A program made the translations under genes and the position numbers. The notes beneath the pieces are model-generated. The model was given only the letters and a program-made list of their open reading frames with translations. It was not told the DNA's origin and did not search any database. From Priestia aryabhattai (GTDB lineage Bacteria > Bacillota > Bacilli > Bacillales > Bacillaceae_H), in NCBI RefSeq assembly GCF_023715685.1, contig NZ_JAMBOQ010000001.1:1054001-1118000 (forward strand): a stretch of 64,000 bases of DNA, in the 5' to 3' direction. Of this stretch, positions 33,404 to 41,025 are shown piece by piece (position 1 is the stretch's first letter; the number at the start of each line of letters is the position of its first letter).

Positions 33404-33431
33404 ATTTTATCATATTAATCCGATTTGTCAA
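33404..33431 (-). promoter_or_regulatory. Sigma-A promoter of the ssu operon
   Basis: TTGACA (33431-33426), 16-base spacer, TAAAAT (33409-33404) on the minus strand. Confidence 0.65.
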
Positions 33432-33447
33432 CTGCGTTTTATATATT

Positions 33448-34662
33448 TTATCCTTTTGATTCTTGAGGATTTGGTTTTTTCCATTTAAATACTCGGTTTA
33501 AAAATCCGTATATGTGCTTAGACTCCTTTGTTAACAAAGGACCAATAATAGCTAAAATCAATACGTAAAGCGCAGCGAATGGCTGAAGAATTGCAGATAA
33601 TCCTCCTTCAATTCCAATGTTAGCCATAATGATAGAAAACTCGCCTCGTGACATAATCGTTAATCCAATGTTGGTAGAAGCCTTGTGTGACAGCCCGCTT
33701 TTTCTTCCTGAAATTATACCGGCTGTAAAGTTACCAATTATCGTAAGCGCAACTGCTCCAAGCGCAAGCCAGCCTGCATCCCATAACGTGAGAGGATCAA
33801 TACTTAATCCGAAACTGAAGAAAAAGATGGCTCCAAAGAAATCACGAAACGGTACGACAAGATGTTCAATACGATCGCGATGTTCTGTTTCAGAAAATAC
33901 AAGTCCAAGCAATAATGCGCCAATTGCTTCTGCCACGTGGATTGTTTCTGAGAAGCCTGCCACGAAAAACAATACCGCAAAAACTACGATTATAAAGATT
34001 TCGTTTGATGAAATATTTAAAAGTTTATTTAGTAGCGGCGTGGCTTTTCGAGCAATGATAAAGAACAGCATCATATAGCCAAACGCAATTAAAATAGACG
34101 TTAAAGACCCAGCAAGCGATCCGTGGTCCCCAAGCACCAACCCTGAAACGACAGAAAGATAAACGGCTAAGAAAATATCTTCAAACATAATGATCCCTAA
34201 TATCAGTTCCGTTTCTGGATTCGCTGTTCGTTTTAAATCAACCAATACTTTTGCGACAATCGCACTGGATGAAATCGTAATAATTCCAGCGATAATCAGC
34301 ACTTCAAGAAGAGGGTTTCCTGTCAGGTATCCATACAATAATCCTAAAGTGAAGTTAATTAAAATATAAATAGACCCTCCCACCGCGATGGACCTACCTG
34401 ATTTAATTAACTTTCCAACTGAAAATTCTAATCCTAAATAAAATAGTAAAAAGAGAACTCCAATTCTCCCCATAAATTCAATAATCTCTTGGCTTTCAAT
34501 AAACTTTAAACTGAACGAGCCAAACTCAGGAGCATGGGGACCAACCGCCATGCCCAGCAGAATGAGGAATGGAATAATTGTAAATTTAAATTTATGTGCT
34601 AGTATAGCCGCTAAAGCGACTAGTAACAAAGCTGTCCCAACTTCAAATACTAAATGATCCAA
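33448..34662 (-). CDS. khtU: K+/H+ antiporter, CPA2 family, KhtU-like (404 aa)
   Basis: Membrane antiporter with about 12 helices of the Na_H_Exchanger type; FYLGLEFSVGKL and GIIMFEDIFLAV correspond to conserved CPA2 segments. In B. subtilis KhtU exports K+ and the KhtT protein controls it, aiding tolerance to methylglyoxal and alkaline or salt stress. It follows khtT by one base, so the two are cotranscribed. The C-terminus is short, without an RCK domain, consistent with regulation by the separate KhtT. Confidence 0.88.
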   Translation of the reverse strand: MDHLVFEVGTALLLVALAAILAHKFKFTIIPFLILLGMAVGPHAPEFGSFSLKFIESQEIIEFMGRIGVLFLLFYLGLEFSVGKLIKSGRSIAVGGSIYILINFTLGLLYGYLTGNPLLEVLIIAGIITISSSAIVAKVLVDLKRTANPETELILGIIMFEDIFLAVYLSVVSGLVLGDHGSLAGSLTSILIAFGYMMLFFIIARKATPLLNKLLNISSNEIFIIVVFAVLFFVAGFSETIHVAEAIGALLLGLVFSETEHRDRIEHLVVPFRDFFGAIFFFSFGLSIDPLTLWDAGWLALGAVALTIIGNFTAGIISGRKSGLSHKASTNIGLTIMSRGEFSIIMANIGIEGGLSAILQPFAALYVLILAIIGPLLTKESKHIYGFLNRVFKWKKPNPQESKG

Positions 34663-35163
34663 TTATGAACTACCTCCTTGTGAAAGCAATTCTTTAATGA
34701 GCGTTTTTAAATTTCCTCTTTCTCCAGAGATGACAAGCGTATCTCCTTCTTCAATTAACGTATCTGGTCCTGGAGTTGATAATTTTTTTTGCGTGTTTTT
34801 AATGACGGCGATGATGGTGACATCATAGTTACTGCGAACGTCAATTTCACCAATTGTTTTGCTGTGAGCTTTCGCCTGCTTTTCAACTTTGTACCATTCA
34901 ATAACTAAGTCATTGAATGCCACTTCAATGGTTTCCATTGCTTTGGGCTTATAAATCATGCCACCTAAAATAGCAGCTAGCTGTCTTGATTCCGTATCTG
35001 TTAACGTAATGTCAAAAATGCTTTCTTCTAAATCTTTTTGATCGAAGTGGTAGATTTCACGTCGTCCATCATCATGAATGATAACGACTACGCGGCTTCC
35101 TCCGCTTGTCTCAATTTCAAATTTACGGCCGATTCCTGGTAATTCCGTTTCTTTAATCATCAT
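34663..35163 (-). CDS. khtT: KhtT-like regulatory subunit with RCK_C/TrkA_C domain (166 aa)
   Basis: Cytoplasmic regulator of the KhtU antiporter. The N-terminal half is a small beta-rich domain. The C-terminal half (about 75-160) is an RCK_C domain with IGEIDVRSNYDVTIIAVIK and GDTLVISGERGNL, which in this family binds nucleotides. AGGAG precedes the first ATG. A third gene, khtS, accompanies these in B. subtilis; I cannot identify it with certainty here. Confidence 0.88.
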   Translation of the reverse strand: MMIKETELPGIGRKFEIETSGGSRVVVIIHDDGRREIYHFDQKDLEESIFDITLTDTESRQLAAILGGMIYKPKAMETIEVAFNDLVIEWYKVEKQAKAHSKTIGEIDVRSNYDVTIIAVIKNTQKKLSTPGPDTLIEEGDTLVISGERGNLKTLIKELLSQGGSS

Positions 35164-35214
35164 TGAATGATCACTCCTATAAAGTTTTTAAGAAGAATTT
35201 TTAAATTTTATCGC

Positions 35215-35243
35215 ATTATTTGTATAGAAAATCCGCATGACAA
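35215..35243 (-). promoter_or_regulatory. Candidate promoter of khtTU
   Basis: TTGTCA (35243-35238), 17-base spacer, AATAAT (35220-35215). An 8-bp inverted repeat AAACCTAA/TTAGGTTT (35246-35276) lies just upstream. Confidence 0.4.
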
Positions 35244-35280
35244 ATAAACCTAAGAATAGTTGGTAATTTTAGGTTTGAAG

Positions 35281-35310
35281 AAAAGGCTGTTGAAATTTCA
35301 ACCTTTTTTA
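35281..35310 (-). terminator. Terminator after the 108-residue protein gene
   Basis: AAAAAGGTTGAAATTTCAAC and GCCTTTT arms form an A/T-rich hairpin between this gene and khtT. Confidence 0.5.
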
Positions 35311-35311
35311 T

Positions 35312-35638
35312 TTAATTGAGGTAACTTGATTGAAAGATTTTTGGATAAAAAAGTGTTTTCTTGAGGATAAAATACGCAATTTGATGCGTCGGAATGATGA
35401 TTTTGGCACCCACCCATACTAAAGCAAAAGTTAATATCACACTTTGTATAAGAGATCCTATTTGTTTGACGCTGTGCTTAGCTCCTGGAGACATGTGCAC
35501 GATATCCGTGTAATGCTGAACCGAACTTTTTGTGACCTTTACTTTTTCAAAGTCGTTATCAATAAATTTATCTGGCAAACTCGCAAAAGGCAAACAGAAT
35601 ATCATACATAACAATACGCTCATCCATACATTTTTCAT
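35312..35638 (-). CDS. Secreted or membrane protein of unknown function (108 aa)
   Basis: I do not recognise it. A signal-peptide-like N-terminus (hydrophobic, then LPFASLPDKF) is followed by a polar stretch (about 25-62), a second hydrophobic span (about 63-85) and a C-terminal part rich in Ile, Phe and Lys. The ATG at 35638 lies five bases after GAGGTG; another ATG immediately upstream is too close. Position upstream of khtTU might suggest a KhtS-like role, but a terminator and a separate promoter lie between them, so I do not name it. Confidence 0.6.
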   Translation of the reverse strand: MKNVWMSVLLCMIFCLPFASLPDKFIDNDFEKVKVTKSSVQHYTDIVHMSPGAKHSVKQIGSLIQSVILTFALVWVGAKIIIPTHQIAYFILKKTLFYPKIFQSSYLN

Positions 35639-35805
35639 CATCTCACCTCTCTTTCTTCTGAACTAGTATCTCCTTACTTAAAAGTATACGTACTCTGAAA
35701 TTCAATTTCAAGCAATAAGTTTTTTTTATAAAGATTTATCTTTTTTATAATATTTTCTTAACGTCATTCTTTCTAGATGCATATGCGACACTTAAAAAAA
35801 TATAC

Positions 35806-35837
35806 AAAAAGCTGGCTTTCTAAGAAGAAAGCCAGCT
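35806..35837 (-). terminator. gerE terminator
   Basis: GAGCTGGCTTTCTTC / GAAAGCCAGC stem followed by TTTTT on the minus strand. Confidence 0.85.
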
Positions 35838-35841
35838 CATG

Positions 35842-36066
35842 TTATAGTTCAAGTTCTCCCATACGAAGGAGTTCTACGACTGCTTGAGAACGCCCCTTGA
35901 CTCCAAGCTTTTGCATCGCATTAGAAATATGATTTCGAACTGTTTTTTCGCTAATGAATAGTTCACTCGCGATTTCTTTTGTTGTTTTGTCCTGTACTAA
36001 AAGCTCGAATACTTCTCGTTCACGCTTTGTAAGTAGCGGTTTAGGTTGAAACTCTTTTTCTTTCAA
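35842..36066 (-). CDS. gerE: Spore coat transcription regulator GerE (74 aa)
   Basis: Mother-cell transcription factor that adjusts late coat-gene expression with sigma-K. The whole protein is a LuxR-type helix-turn-helix (about 8-68; [20 protein letters not shown] is the DNA-binding core). As I recall, nearly identical to B. subtilis GerE in length and sequence. The start is TTG at 36066, five bases after AAGGAGGGT. A sequence matching the sigma-K consensus lies upstream. Confidence 0.97.
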   Translation of the reverse strand: MKEKEFQPKPLLTKREREVFELLVQDKTTKEIASELFISEKTVRNHISNAMQKLGVKGRSQAVVELLRMGELEL

Positions 36067-36126
36067 TGTAACCCTCCTTGCCTGATCCTGAGTTGAACTA
36101 TCGGATGGGTGTAAATTTAGTCAACA

Positions 36127-36154
36127 TATCTTATGTGCGGTATGCCTACGCGGT
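36127..36154 (-). promoter_or_regulatory. Candidate sigma-K promoter of gerE
   Basis: AC (36154-36153), 17-base spacer, CATAAGATA (36135-36127) on the minus strand, matching AC...CATANNNTA. The predicted start is about 55 bases before gerE. sigma-K control of gerE is established in B. subtilis. Confidence 0.6.
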
Positions 36155-36206
36155 TACTAGTTTTAAAAAAAAATATGCAAAAAACTCTTTTTCACCTTTA
36201 AAAAAG

Positions 36207-36237
36207 AAAAAAAGCCTGAAGAAAGAGCCTTCAAGCC
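36207..36237 (-). terminator. Terminator of the ysmA-like thioesterase gene
   Basis: GGCTTGAAGG / CTTCAGGC stem followed by a long T run on the minus strand. Confidence 0.7.
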
Positions 36238-36241
36238 ATTT

Positions 36242-36691
36242 TCATATATTCGATAAACACCTTTTCATCTCTTCATTCCAAGGCACACTTTTTCCTGTTT
36301 CTTTAGAAATTTGCACCATTGTTCCTCTCCCCGTGAGTACAACCTCTCTTTGCTCATTTTGAACCATATAGTGTAAATCAACCGAAGAACGTCCGATTCT
36401 ATGAGCTTTTACAAAAACAGATAGCATGTCGCCAAAATACACTTGTTTCACATAATCGCACTGCAAATCAGCCACCACCGGTATCGTTCCCTCATGCTCA
36501 CTCGTCCACTTTTGCATAAAGCCAATATGGTGAAAGAATTCAGTACGTATCTGTTCAAAATAAACAAAAGGAACCGTATTATTTAAATGCCCAAACATAT
36601 CTGTTTCCGAAAATCTTACCTTGATTTTCTGCTTAAACGAAAATGACTCTTTCCAGTGATCCATGTCCTCAATATACGAAATATTATTCAT
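36242..36691 (-). CDS. Hotdog-fold acyl-CoA thioesterase (YsmA-like, 149 aa)
   Basis: 4HBT-type thioesterase. The catalytic motif region SETDMFGHLNNTVPFVYFEQIR (about 29-50) contains the Asp and His-Leu-Asn expected of this superfamily; a HotDog beta-sheet follows. The substrate is unknown. Between sdhB and gerE as ysmA is in B. subtilis, with its own ribosome site and terminator. Confidence 0.85.
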   Translation of the reverse strand: MNNISYIEDMDHWKESFSFKQKIKVRFSETDMFGHLNNTVPFVYFEQIRTEFFHHIGFMQKWTSEHEGTIPVVADLQCDYVKQVYFGDMLSVFVKAHRIGRSSVDLHYMVQNEQREVVLTGRGTMVQISKETGKSVPWNEEMKRCLSNI

Positions 36692-36720
36692 CTGTAATTC
36701 CTCCGTTCGTCATAGACAAA

Positions 36721-36749
36721 ATAAAACCTCTCCGCGTGGAGAGGTTTTG
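36721..36749 (-). terminator. sdhCAB terminator
   Basis: AAAACCTCTCCACGCGGAGAGGTTTT perfect stem, after sdhB. Confidence 0.85.
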
Positions 36750-36754
36750 AGTGA

Positions 36755-37528
36755 TTATACTTGATCGCTACCAAAGAAACTTCTGAATGCTTGAATTGTT
36801 GTGTCGCGGTTCAAGGCTGCGATTGAAGTAGTCAATGGAATTCCTTTCGGACATGATTGAACGCAGTTTTGAGAGTTCCCACAGTTCGCTAGCCCTCCGT
36901 CACCCATAATAGTCTCTAAACGTTCTCCTTTATTTAACGCACCCGTTGGATGGGCATTAAACAAGCGAACTTGAGAAAGCGGTGCTGGACCGATGAAGTT
37001 TGACTTGTCGTTTACGTTTGGACAAGCTTCTAAGCAAACGCCGCATGTCATACACTTGGATAACTCATATGCCCACTGACGTTTCTTTTCTGGCATACGC
37101 GGTCCTGGTCCTAAATCGTATGTGCCATCGATTGGAACCCATGCTTTTACTTTTTTTAGTGAATCAAACATACGGCTGCGGTCTACCTGCAAATCACGAA
37201 CAACAGGGAATGTTTTCATTGGCTGCAAGCGAATCGGCTGTTCTAGTTTATCAACAAGAGCTGTACATGACTGACGAGGTTTACCGTTGATAACCATTGA
37301 ACAGGCTCCGCATACTTCCTCTAAACAGTTCATTTCCCAGTTTATCGGAGCAACCTCTTTACCTGAAGCATCAACAGGGTTACGTCTAATTTCCATCAGT
37401 GCTGAAATAACGTTCATATTCGGACGATACGGAATTTCAAACTCCTGATTGTAAGGAGCAGATTCAGCTGAATCTTGACGTGTAATAATGAAGCGCACTG
37501 TCTTTTGGACTGTTTGTTGTTCACTCAT
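36755..37528 (-). CDS. sdhB: Succinate dehydrogenase iron-sulfur subunit SdhB (257 aa)
   Basis: Electron-transfer subunit of complex II. [2Fe-2S] ligands Cys68, Cys73, Cys76 and Cys88; the [4Fe-4S] and [3Fe-4S] ligands lie among Cys159, 162, 165, 169, 216, 222 and 226. All expected cysteines are present. It starts three bases after sdhA and ends the sdhCAB operon. Confidence 0.97.
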   Translation of the reverse strand: MSEQQTVQKTVRFIITRQDSAESAPYNQEFEIPYRPNMNVISALMEIRRNPVDASGKEVAPINWEMNCLEEVCGACSMVINGKPRQSCTALVDKLEQPIRLQPMKTFPVVRDLQVDRSRMFDSLKKVKAWVPIDGTYDLGPGPRMPEKKRQWAYELSKCMTCGVCLEACPNVNDKSNFIGPAPLSQVRLFNAHPTGALNKGERLETIMGDGGLANCGNSQNCVQSCPKGIPLTTSIAALNRDTTIQAFRSFFGSDQV

Positions 37529-37531
37529 TGA

Positions 37532-39319
37532 TTAACGAACCCCCTCTTGTTGTTTTTTGGGTTTTTCATCTTTTTTCTTTGTGTAGTCGCGCTTACGCGG
37601 TTTGATTAACGATACGTCTACCTCTTCATAATGGAAAGAAGGAGCCGTTTTCTTATCAACGAAAGATGCCATTGTTGTTTTTAAGAATTCTTCATCGTTA
37701 CGATCTGGGAAATCCGGCTTATAATGAGCACCGCGACTCTCGTTACGGTTGTAAGCTCCTAGCGTTACAACACGTGAAAGCTGAAGCATGTTTTGCAGCT
37801 GACGAGTAAATGTTGCCGCTTGATTACTCCATTTGGCCGTGTCATTAATGTTAATACGATCATAACGTTCAATTAACTCTTGAATCTTTTCATCTGTTTT
37901 TAACAGTTTGTCATTGTATCGTACGACTGTCACGTTGTCAGTCATCCATTCCCCTAGCTCTTTATGAAGAACGTATGCATTTTCTGTACCTTGAAGATTC
38001 ATGATATTGTTCCATTTCTCTTCTTCTTCTTTCACATGACGATCATATACGCTTGAAGAAATAGCATCTGCGCTCTTTTCTAAACCATTGATATATTCAA
38101 CAGCTTTAGGACCCGCAACCATACCACCATAAATAGCTGATAATAATGAGTTTGCCCCTAAACGGTTCGCTCCGTGCTGTGAATAATCACACTCACCAGC
38201 TGCGAATAAGCCAGGAATATTTGTCATTTGATCGTAATCCACCCATAAACCGCCCATTGAATAGTGTACGGCTGGGAAAATTTTCATTGGTACCTTGCGT
38301 GGATCATCACCCATGAATTTTTCATAGATTTCAATGATACCTCCAAGTTTAATGTCTAGCTCTTTTGGATCTTTATGTGAAAGGTCAAGATAAACCATGT
38401 TCTCTCCGTTAATTCCTAACTTCTGCGCTACGCAGACGTCGAAAATTTCACGAGTTGCAATATCACGAGGTACCAAGTTACCGTATGCCGGATATTTTTC
38501 CTCTAAGAAATACCAAGGTTTACCGTCTTTATATGTCCAAACGCGTCCGCCTTCTCCCCGAGCAGATTCACTCATAAGACGAAGCTTGTCATCTCCCGGA
38601 ATAGCAGTTGGATGAATTTGAATAAACTCTCCGTTTGAATAGTATGCACCTTGCTGATATACAATAGAGGCTGCTGAACCTGTATTAATAACCGAGTTTG
38701 TTGATTTTCCAAAGACAATCCCAGGTCCACCTGTAGCCATAATAACTGCATCAGCAGGGAACGTTTTGATTTCCATTGATTTTAAATTCTGTGCTGAAAT
38801 TCCGCGACAGGTACGATCATCATCCAGTACAGCGCCTAGGAATTCCCATCCTTCGTACTTTGTCACAAGTCCGGCAACTTCATAACGGCGAACCTGTTCA
38901 TCTAATGCGTATAGTAATTGTTGACCCGTTGTTGCTCCAGCAAAAGCCGTACGGTGATGCTGCGTACCGCCAAATCGTCTGAAGTCTAACAAACCCTCAG
39001 GAGTACGGTTAAACATAACACCCATGCGGTCAAGTAAGTGAATAATACCAGGAGCTGCTTCACACATTGCTTTTACAGGTGGCTGGTTGGCTAAAAAGTC
39101 GCCGCCATACACTGTGTCATCAAAGTGTTCCCATGGTGAATCCCCTTCACCTTTTGTATTTACGGCTCCGTTAATTCCACCTTGCGCGCAAACTGAGTGA
39201 GATCTTTTTACCGGAACTAGTGAAAATAAATCTACTTGCTTGCCAGACTCAGCAATTTTTATTGTTGCCATCAAGCCAGCTAAACCGCCACCGACTACGA
39301 TGATTTTTCCGTTACTCAT
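37532..39319 (-). CDS. sdhA: Succinate dehydrogenase flavoprotein subunit SdhA (595 aa)
   Basis: Catalytic subunit oxidising succinate to fumarate in the TCA cycle. The N-terminal FAD-binding GGGLAGL is at 10-16 and the covalently flavinylated His is His41 in RSHSVCAQGG. Substrate-binding HPT (IQIHPTA), the SESARGEGGRVW loop with the catalytic Arg, and HYSMGGLWVD are present. Length is typical of the Bacillus (type B) enzyme. Central gene of sdhCAB. Confidence 0.97.
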   Translation of the reverse strand: MSNGKIIVVGGGLAGLMATIKIAESGKQVDLFSLVPVKRSHSVCAQGGINGAVNTKGEGDSPWEHFDDTVYGGDFLANQPPVKAMCEAAPGIIHLLDRMGVMFNRTPEGLLDFRRFGGTQHHRTAFAGATTGQQLLYALDEQVRRYEVAGLVTKYEGWEFLGAVLDDDRTCRGISAQNLKSMEIKTFPADAVIMATGGPGIVFGKSTNSVINTGSAASIVYQQGAYYSNGEFIQIHPTAIPGDDKLRLMSESARGEGGRVWTYKDGKPWYFLEEKYPAYGNLVPRDIATREIFDVCVAQKLGINGENMVYLDLSHKDPKELDIKLGGIIEIYEKFMGDDPRKVPMKIFPAVHYSMGGLWVDYDQMTNIPGLFAAGECDYSQHGANRLGANSLLSAIYGGMVAGPKAVEYINGLEKSADAISSSVYDRHVKEEEEKWNNIMNLQGTENAYVLHKELGEWMTDNVTVVRYNDKLLKTDEKIQELIERYDRININDTAKWSNQAATFTRQLQNMLQLSRVVTLGAYNRNESRGAHYKPDFPDRNDEEFLKTTMASFVDKKTAPSFHYEEVDVSLIKPRKRDYTKKKDEKPKKQQEGVR

Positions 39320-39348
39320 CGGAACCCCACTCCTTCGAAACCTTAATT

Positions 39349-39957
39349 TTATGCAAATGCGAATAATGTACGAACACCTACGAATGTAAGTGCTAAGAAG
39401 ATTGCTAATGTCACATAAGTTGAAATTCTTTGAGAACGTGGTGTTACAGTTAACCCCCAGCTAACGCCAAATGACCATAGACCGTTTGCAAAGTGGAAGA
39501 TTGTAGATACAACACCAACTATGTAGAATGCAAGCATTGCCGGGTTGCTTAAAATTTGTTCCATCATTTGAAAATCTACTTCTTTTCCAAGCGCAGCTTG
39601 TATTCTGGTTTCCCATACGTGCCATGTGATGAAGATAAGTGTGATTACACCTGAAACACGCTGAAGGATAAACATCCAGTTACGGAAAAATCCATAGTTG
39701 TTAACGTTTGTTTTAGCAGTGAATGCGATGTAAAGACCGTATATTGCGTGAAAAACGATTGGTAAGAAAATAATGAAAATTTCTAGAGCATAGCGGAAAG
39801 GTAAGCTCTCCATGAAGTGAGCTGCTTGATTAAATGATTCTTCTCCCTTTGTCGCGAAATGATTCACAACTAAATGCTGTGTTAAGAAAATCCCGATTGG
39901 TATTACTCCAAGTAATGAATGGATTCTCCGATATTGAAACTCTCTGTTTGCCGCCAT
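39349..39957 (-). CDS. sdhC: Succinate dehydrogenase cytochrome b558 subunit SdhC (202 aa)
   Basis: Single membrane anchor of the Bacillus-type complex II, binding two haems and reducing menaquinone. Five transmembrane helices with histidines positioned as haem ligands (RRIHSLLG near the N-terminus, FLTQHLVVNHF, FHAIYG, ITWHVW, IFHFANG). No SdhD is present, as expected for this type. A GGGGGG site precedes the ATG and a sigma-A promoter lies about 130 bases upstream. Confidence 0.96.
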   Translation of the reverse strand: MAANREFQYRRIHSLLGVIPIGIFLTQHLVVNHFATKGEESFNQAAHFMESLPFRYALEIFIIFLPIVFHAIYGLYIAFTAKTNVNNYGFFRNWMFILQRVSGVITLIFITWHVWETRIQAALGKEVDFQMMEQILSNPAMLAFYIVGVVSTIFHFANGLWSFGVSWGLTVTPRSQRISTYVTLAIFLALTFVGVRTLFAFA

Positions 39958-40089
39958 CTGCGTAGACCCCCCTTAGTTAAATGAACATAGTTTGTGAAGA
40001 ACTTTCTTACTCCCACTAGACAAATAGATTAATCGTGAATACAGGAAATGAAAACCTTTGCATTTCCTAATAAAGTATGTGACAGGTTA

Positions 40090-40118
40090 ATTTTACTCCC
40101 ATCGATTAAGAGCGTCAA
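40090..40118 (-). promoter_or_regulatory. Sigma-A promoter of sdhCAB
   Basis: TTGACG (40118-40113), 17-base spacer, TAAAAT (40095-40090) on the minus strand; start near 40083, leader about 125 bases. Confidence 0.7.
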
Positions 40119-40169
40119 GGCAAGATATTTAAATCTTCTATAAAATATAAATTTATAAAATTTTAAATT

Positions 40170-40183
40170 TGTTAACGCTTACT
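40170..40183. promoter_or_regulatory. cre-like site upstream of sdhC
   Basis: TGTTAACGCTTACT matches the CcpA operator consensus TGWAARCGYTWNCW with one mismatch. Confidence 0.45.
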
Positions 40184-40211
40184 ACATTGATGTTAAAGAT
40201 TTTTTCTTTCT

Positions 40212-40240
40212 ATTATATTATTGCTTGCCACAATTAAGTA
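40212..40240 (-). promoter_or_regulatory. Possible second sdhCAB promoter
   Basis: TATAAT (40217-40212) with a 17-base spacer and a weak -35 TACTTA (40240-40235), which overlaps a cre-like site. Confidence 0.35.
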
Positions 40241-40250
40241 AGCGTTTACT
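40237..40250. promoter_or_regulatory. Second cre-like site upstream of sdhC
   Basis: AGTAAGCGTTTACT, a near-perfect palindrome matching the cre consensus with one mismatch; it overlaps the -35 of the possible upstream sdh promoter. Confidence 0.5.
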
Positions 40251-40446
40251 TTATGCTTTTATTGTAAACAAGTTCACAAAACATTTACACAGGTAAAAGT
40301 ACCCTTTTAAAAGGAGTTTTATGGTTTTTTCATCTTTACATATAACTCTTTTTACCATAATAAAGATCCTCTTACAATTTATCAAAAAAATGCGTGAGAG
40401 GTTTTTTAGATTTGTATATAATAGTAGTAAAGAAAGAGGGGAAAGC

Positions 40447-40974
40447 ATGAGCAATTTACAAACAGAATCACAGCAAGAACTTGAAGAGACGATGGAAACA
40501 TCAGAACCTAATGTCGCAGCTGAAACAGGGAGAGCTCTTGATCACGTTCCATATTTCGGATACAGCCTTTTGCGCGACGTTTTAATTCCAGAGCTTCTTG
40601 GAGACGAAACGAATACGATCTCATACTGGGCAGGAAAACACCTTGCGCGTAAATATCCATTAAATACAATGGATGAAATCATCGCTTTTTTTAAAGCAGC
40701 CTCCTGGGGAACACTGACGCTTGCAAAAAAAGATAAATACTCATTAGAGCTTGAATTATCAGGTGATGTAGTCAGCAAAAGATTTCAGCAGGAAACTTGT
40801 TCGTTTCATCTTGAGTCAGGATTTGTAGCCGAACAGATTCAGCGGCAAAACAACTGCCTAACAGAAGCCTATTTAACGCCTAAAGAAAAGAACGGAAAAG
40901 TGCTGATTTCCGTGCAGTGGGATCGAAAAGATATCTTACCTACCGAAACACGTGCGGAGCGTTATAAAAAGTAA
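40447..40974 (+). CDS. yslB: YslB/DUF2507 family protein (175 aa)
   Basis: Conserved Bacillales protein of unknown function, distantly like V4R/Bet v1-type ligand-binding folds. Recognisable core VPYFGYSLLRDVLIPELLG and SYWAGKHLARKYPL (about 32-70) followed by beta-rich strands. No signal or membrane span. The start at 40447 has AGAGGGG upstream; a longer in-frame extension to 40321 crosses the promoter and is not used. Divergent from sdhC and convergent with lysC, as in B. subtilis. Confidence 0.85.
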   Translation: MSNLQTESQQELEETMETSEPNVAAETGRALDHVPYFGYSLLRDVLIPELLGDETNTISYWAGKHLARKYPLNTMDEIIAFFKAASWGTLTLAKKDKYSLELELSGDVVSKRFQQETCSFHLESGFVAEQIQRQNNCLTEAYLTPKEKNGKVLISVQWDRKDILPTETRAERYKK

Positions 40975-40989
40975 GAAATACTTATATAT

Positions 40990-41018
40990 AAAAGACGTGG
41001 AGATACCACGTCTTTTTT
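40990..41018. terminator. Bidirectional terminator between yslB and lysC
   Basis: AAAAGACGTGG / CCACGTCTTTT stem with T run. Confidence 0.85.
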
Positions 41019-41025
41019 CTATTCT

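Larger units (their letters stand above)
39958..40446. other. Divergent regulatory region between sdhC and yslB
   Basis: About 490 bases without a gene. It carries the sdhCAB promoter, a second weaker upstream promoter with two cre-like sites, and on the plus strand a TATAAT (about 40415-40420) with a poor -35, probably the yslB promoter. An open frame at 40321 on the plus strand is an upstream extension of yslB and not a separate gene. Confidence 0.6.

Noticed and set aside
33316..33431. S-box, T-box or CymR site in the ssu leader
   Set aside because: None of the conserved S-box or T-box sequences is present. A CymR site could not be defended by eye. Kept only as an unassigned attenuator.
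40251..40454. Minus-strand frame between sdhC and yslB
   Set aside because: Covers the yslB promoter and ribosome site in antisense; no start signal.
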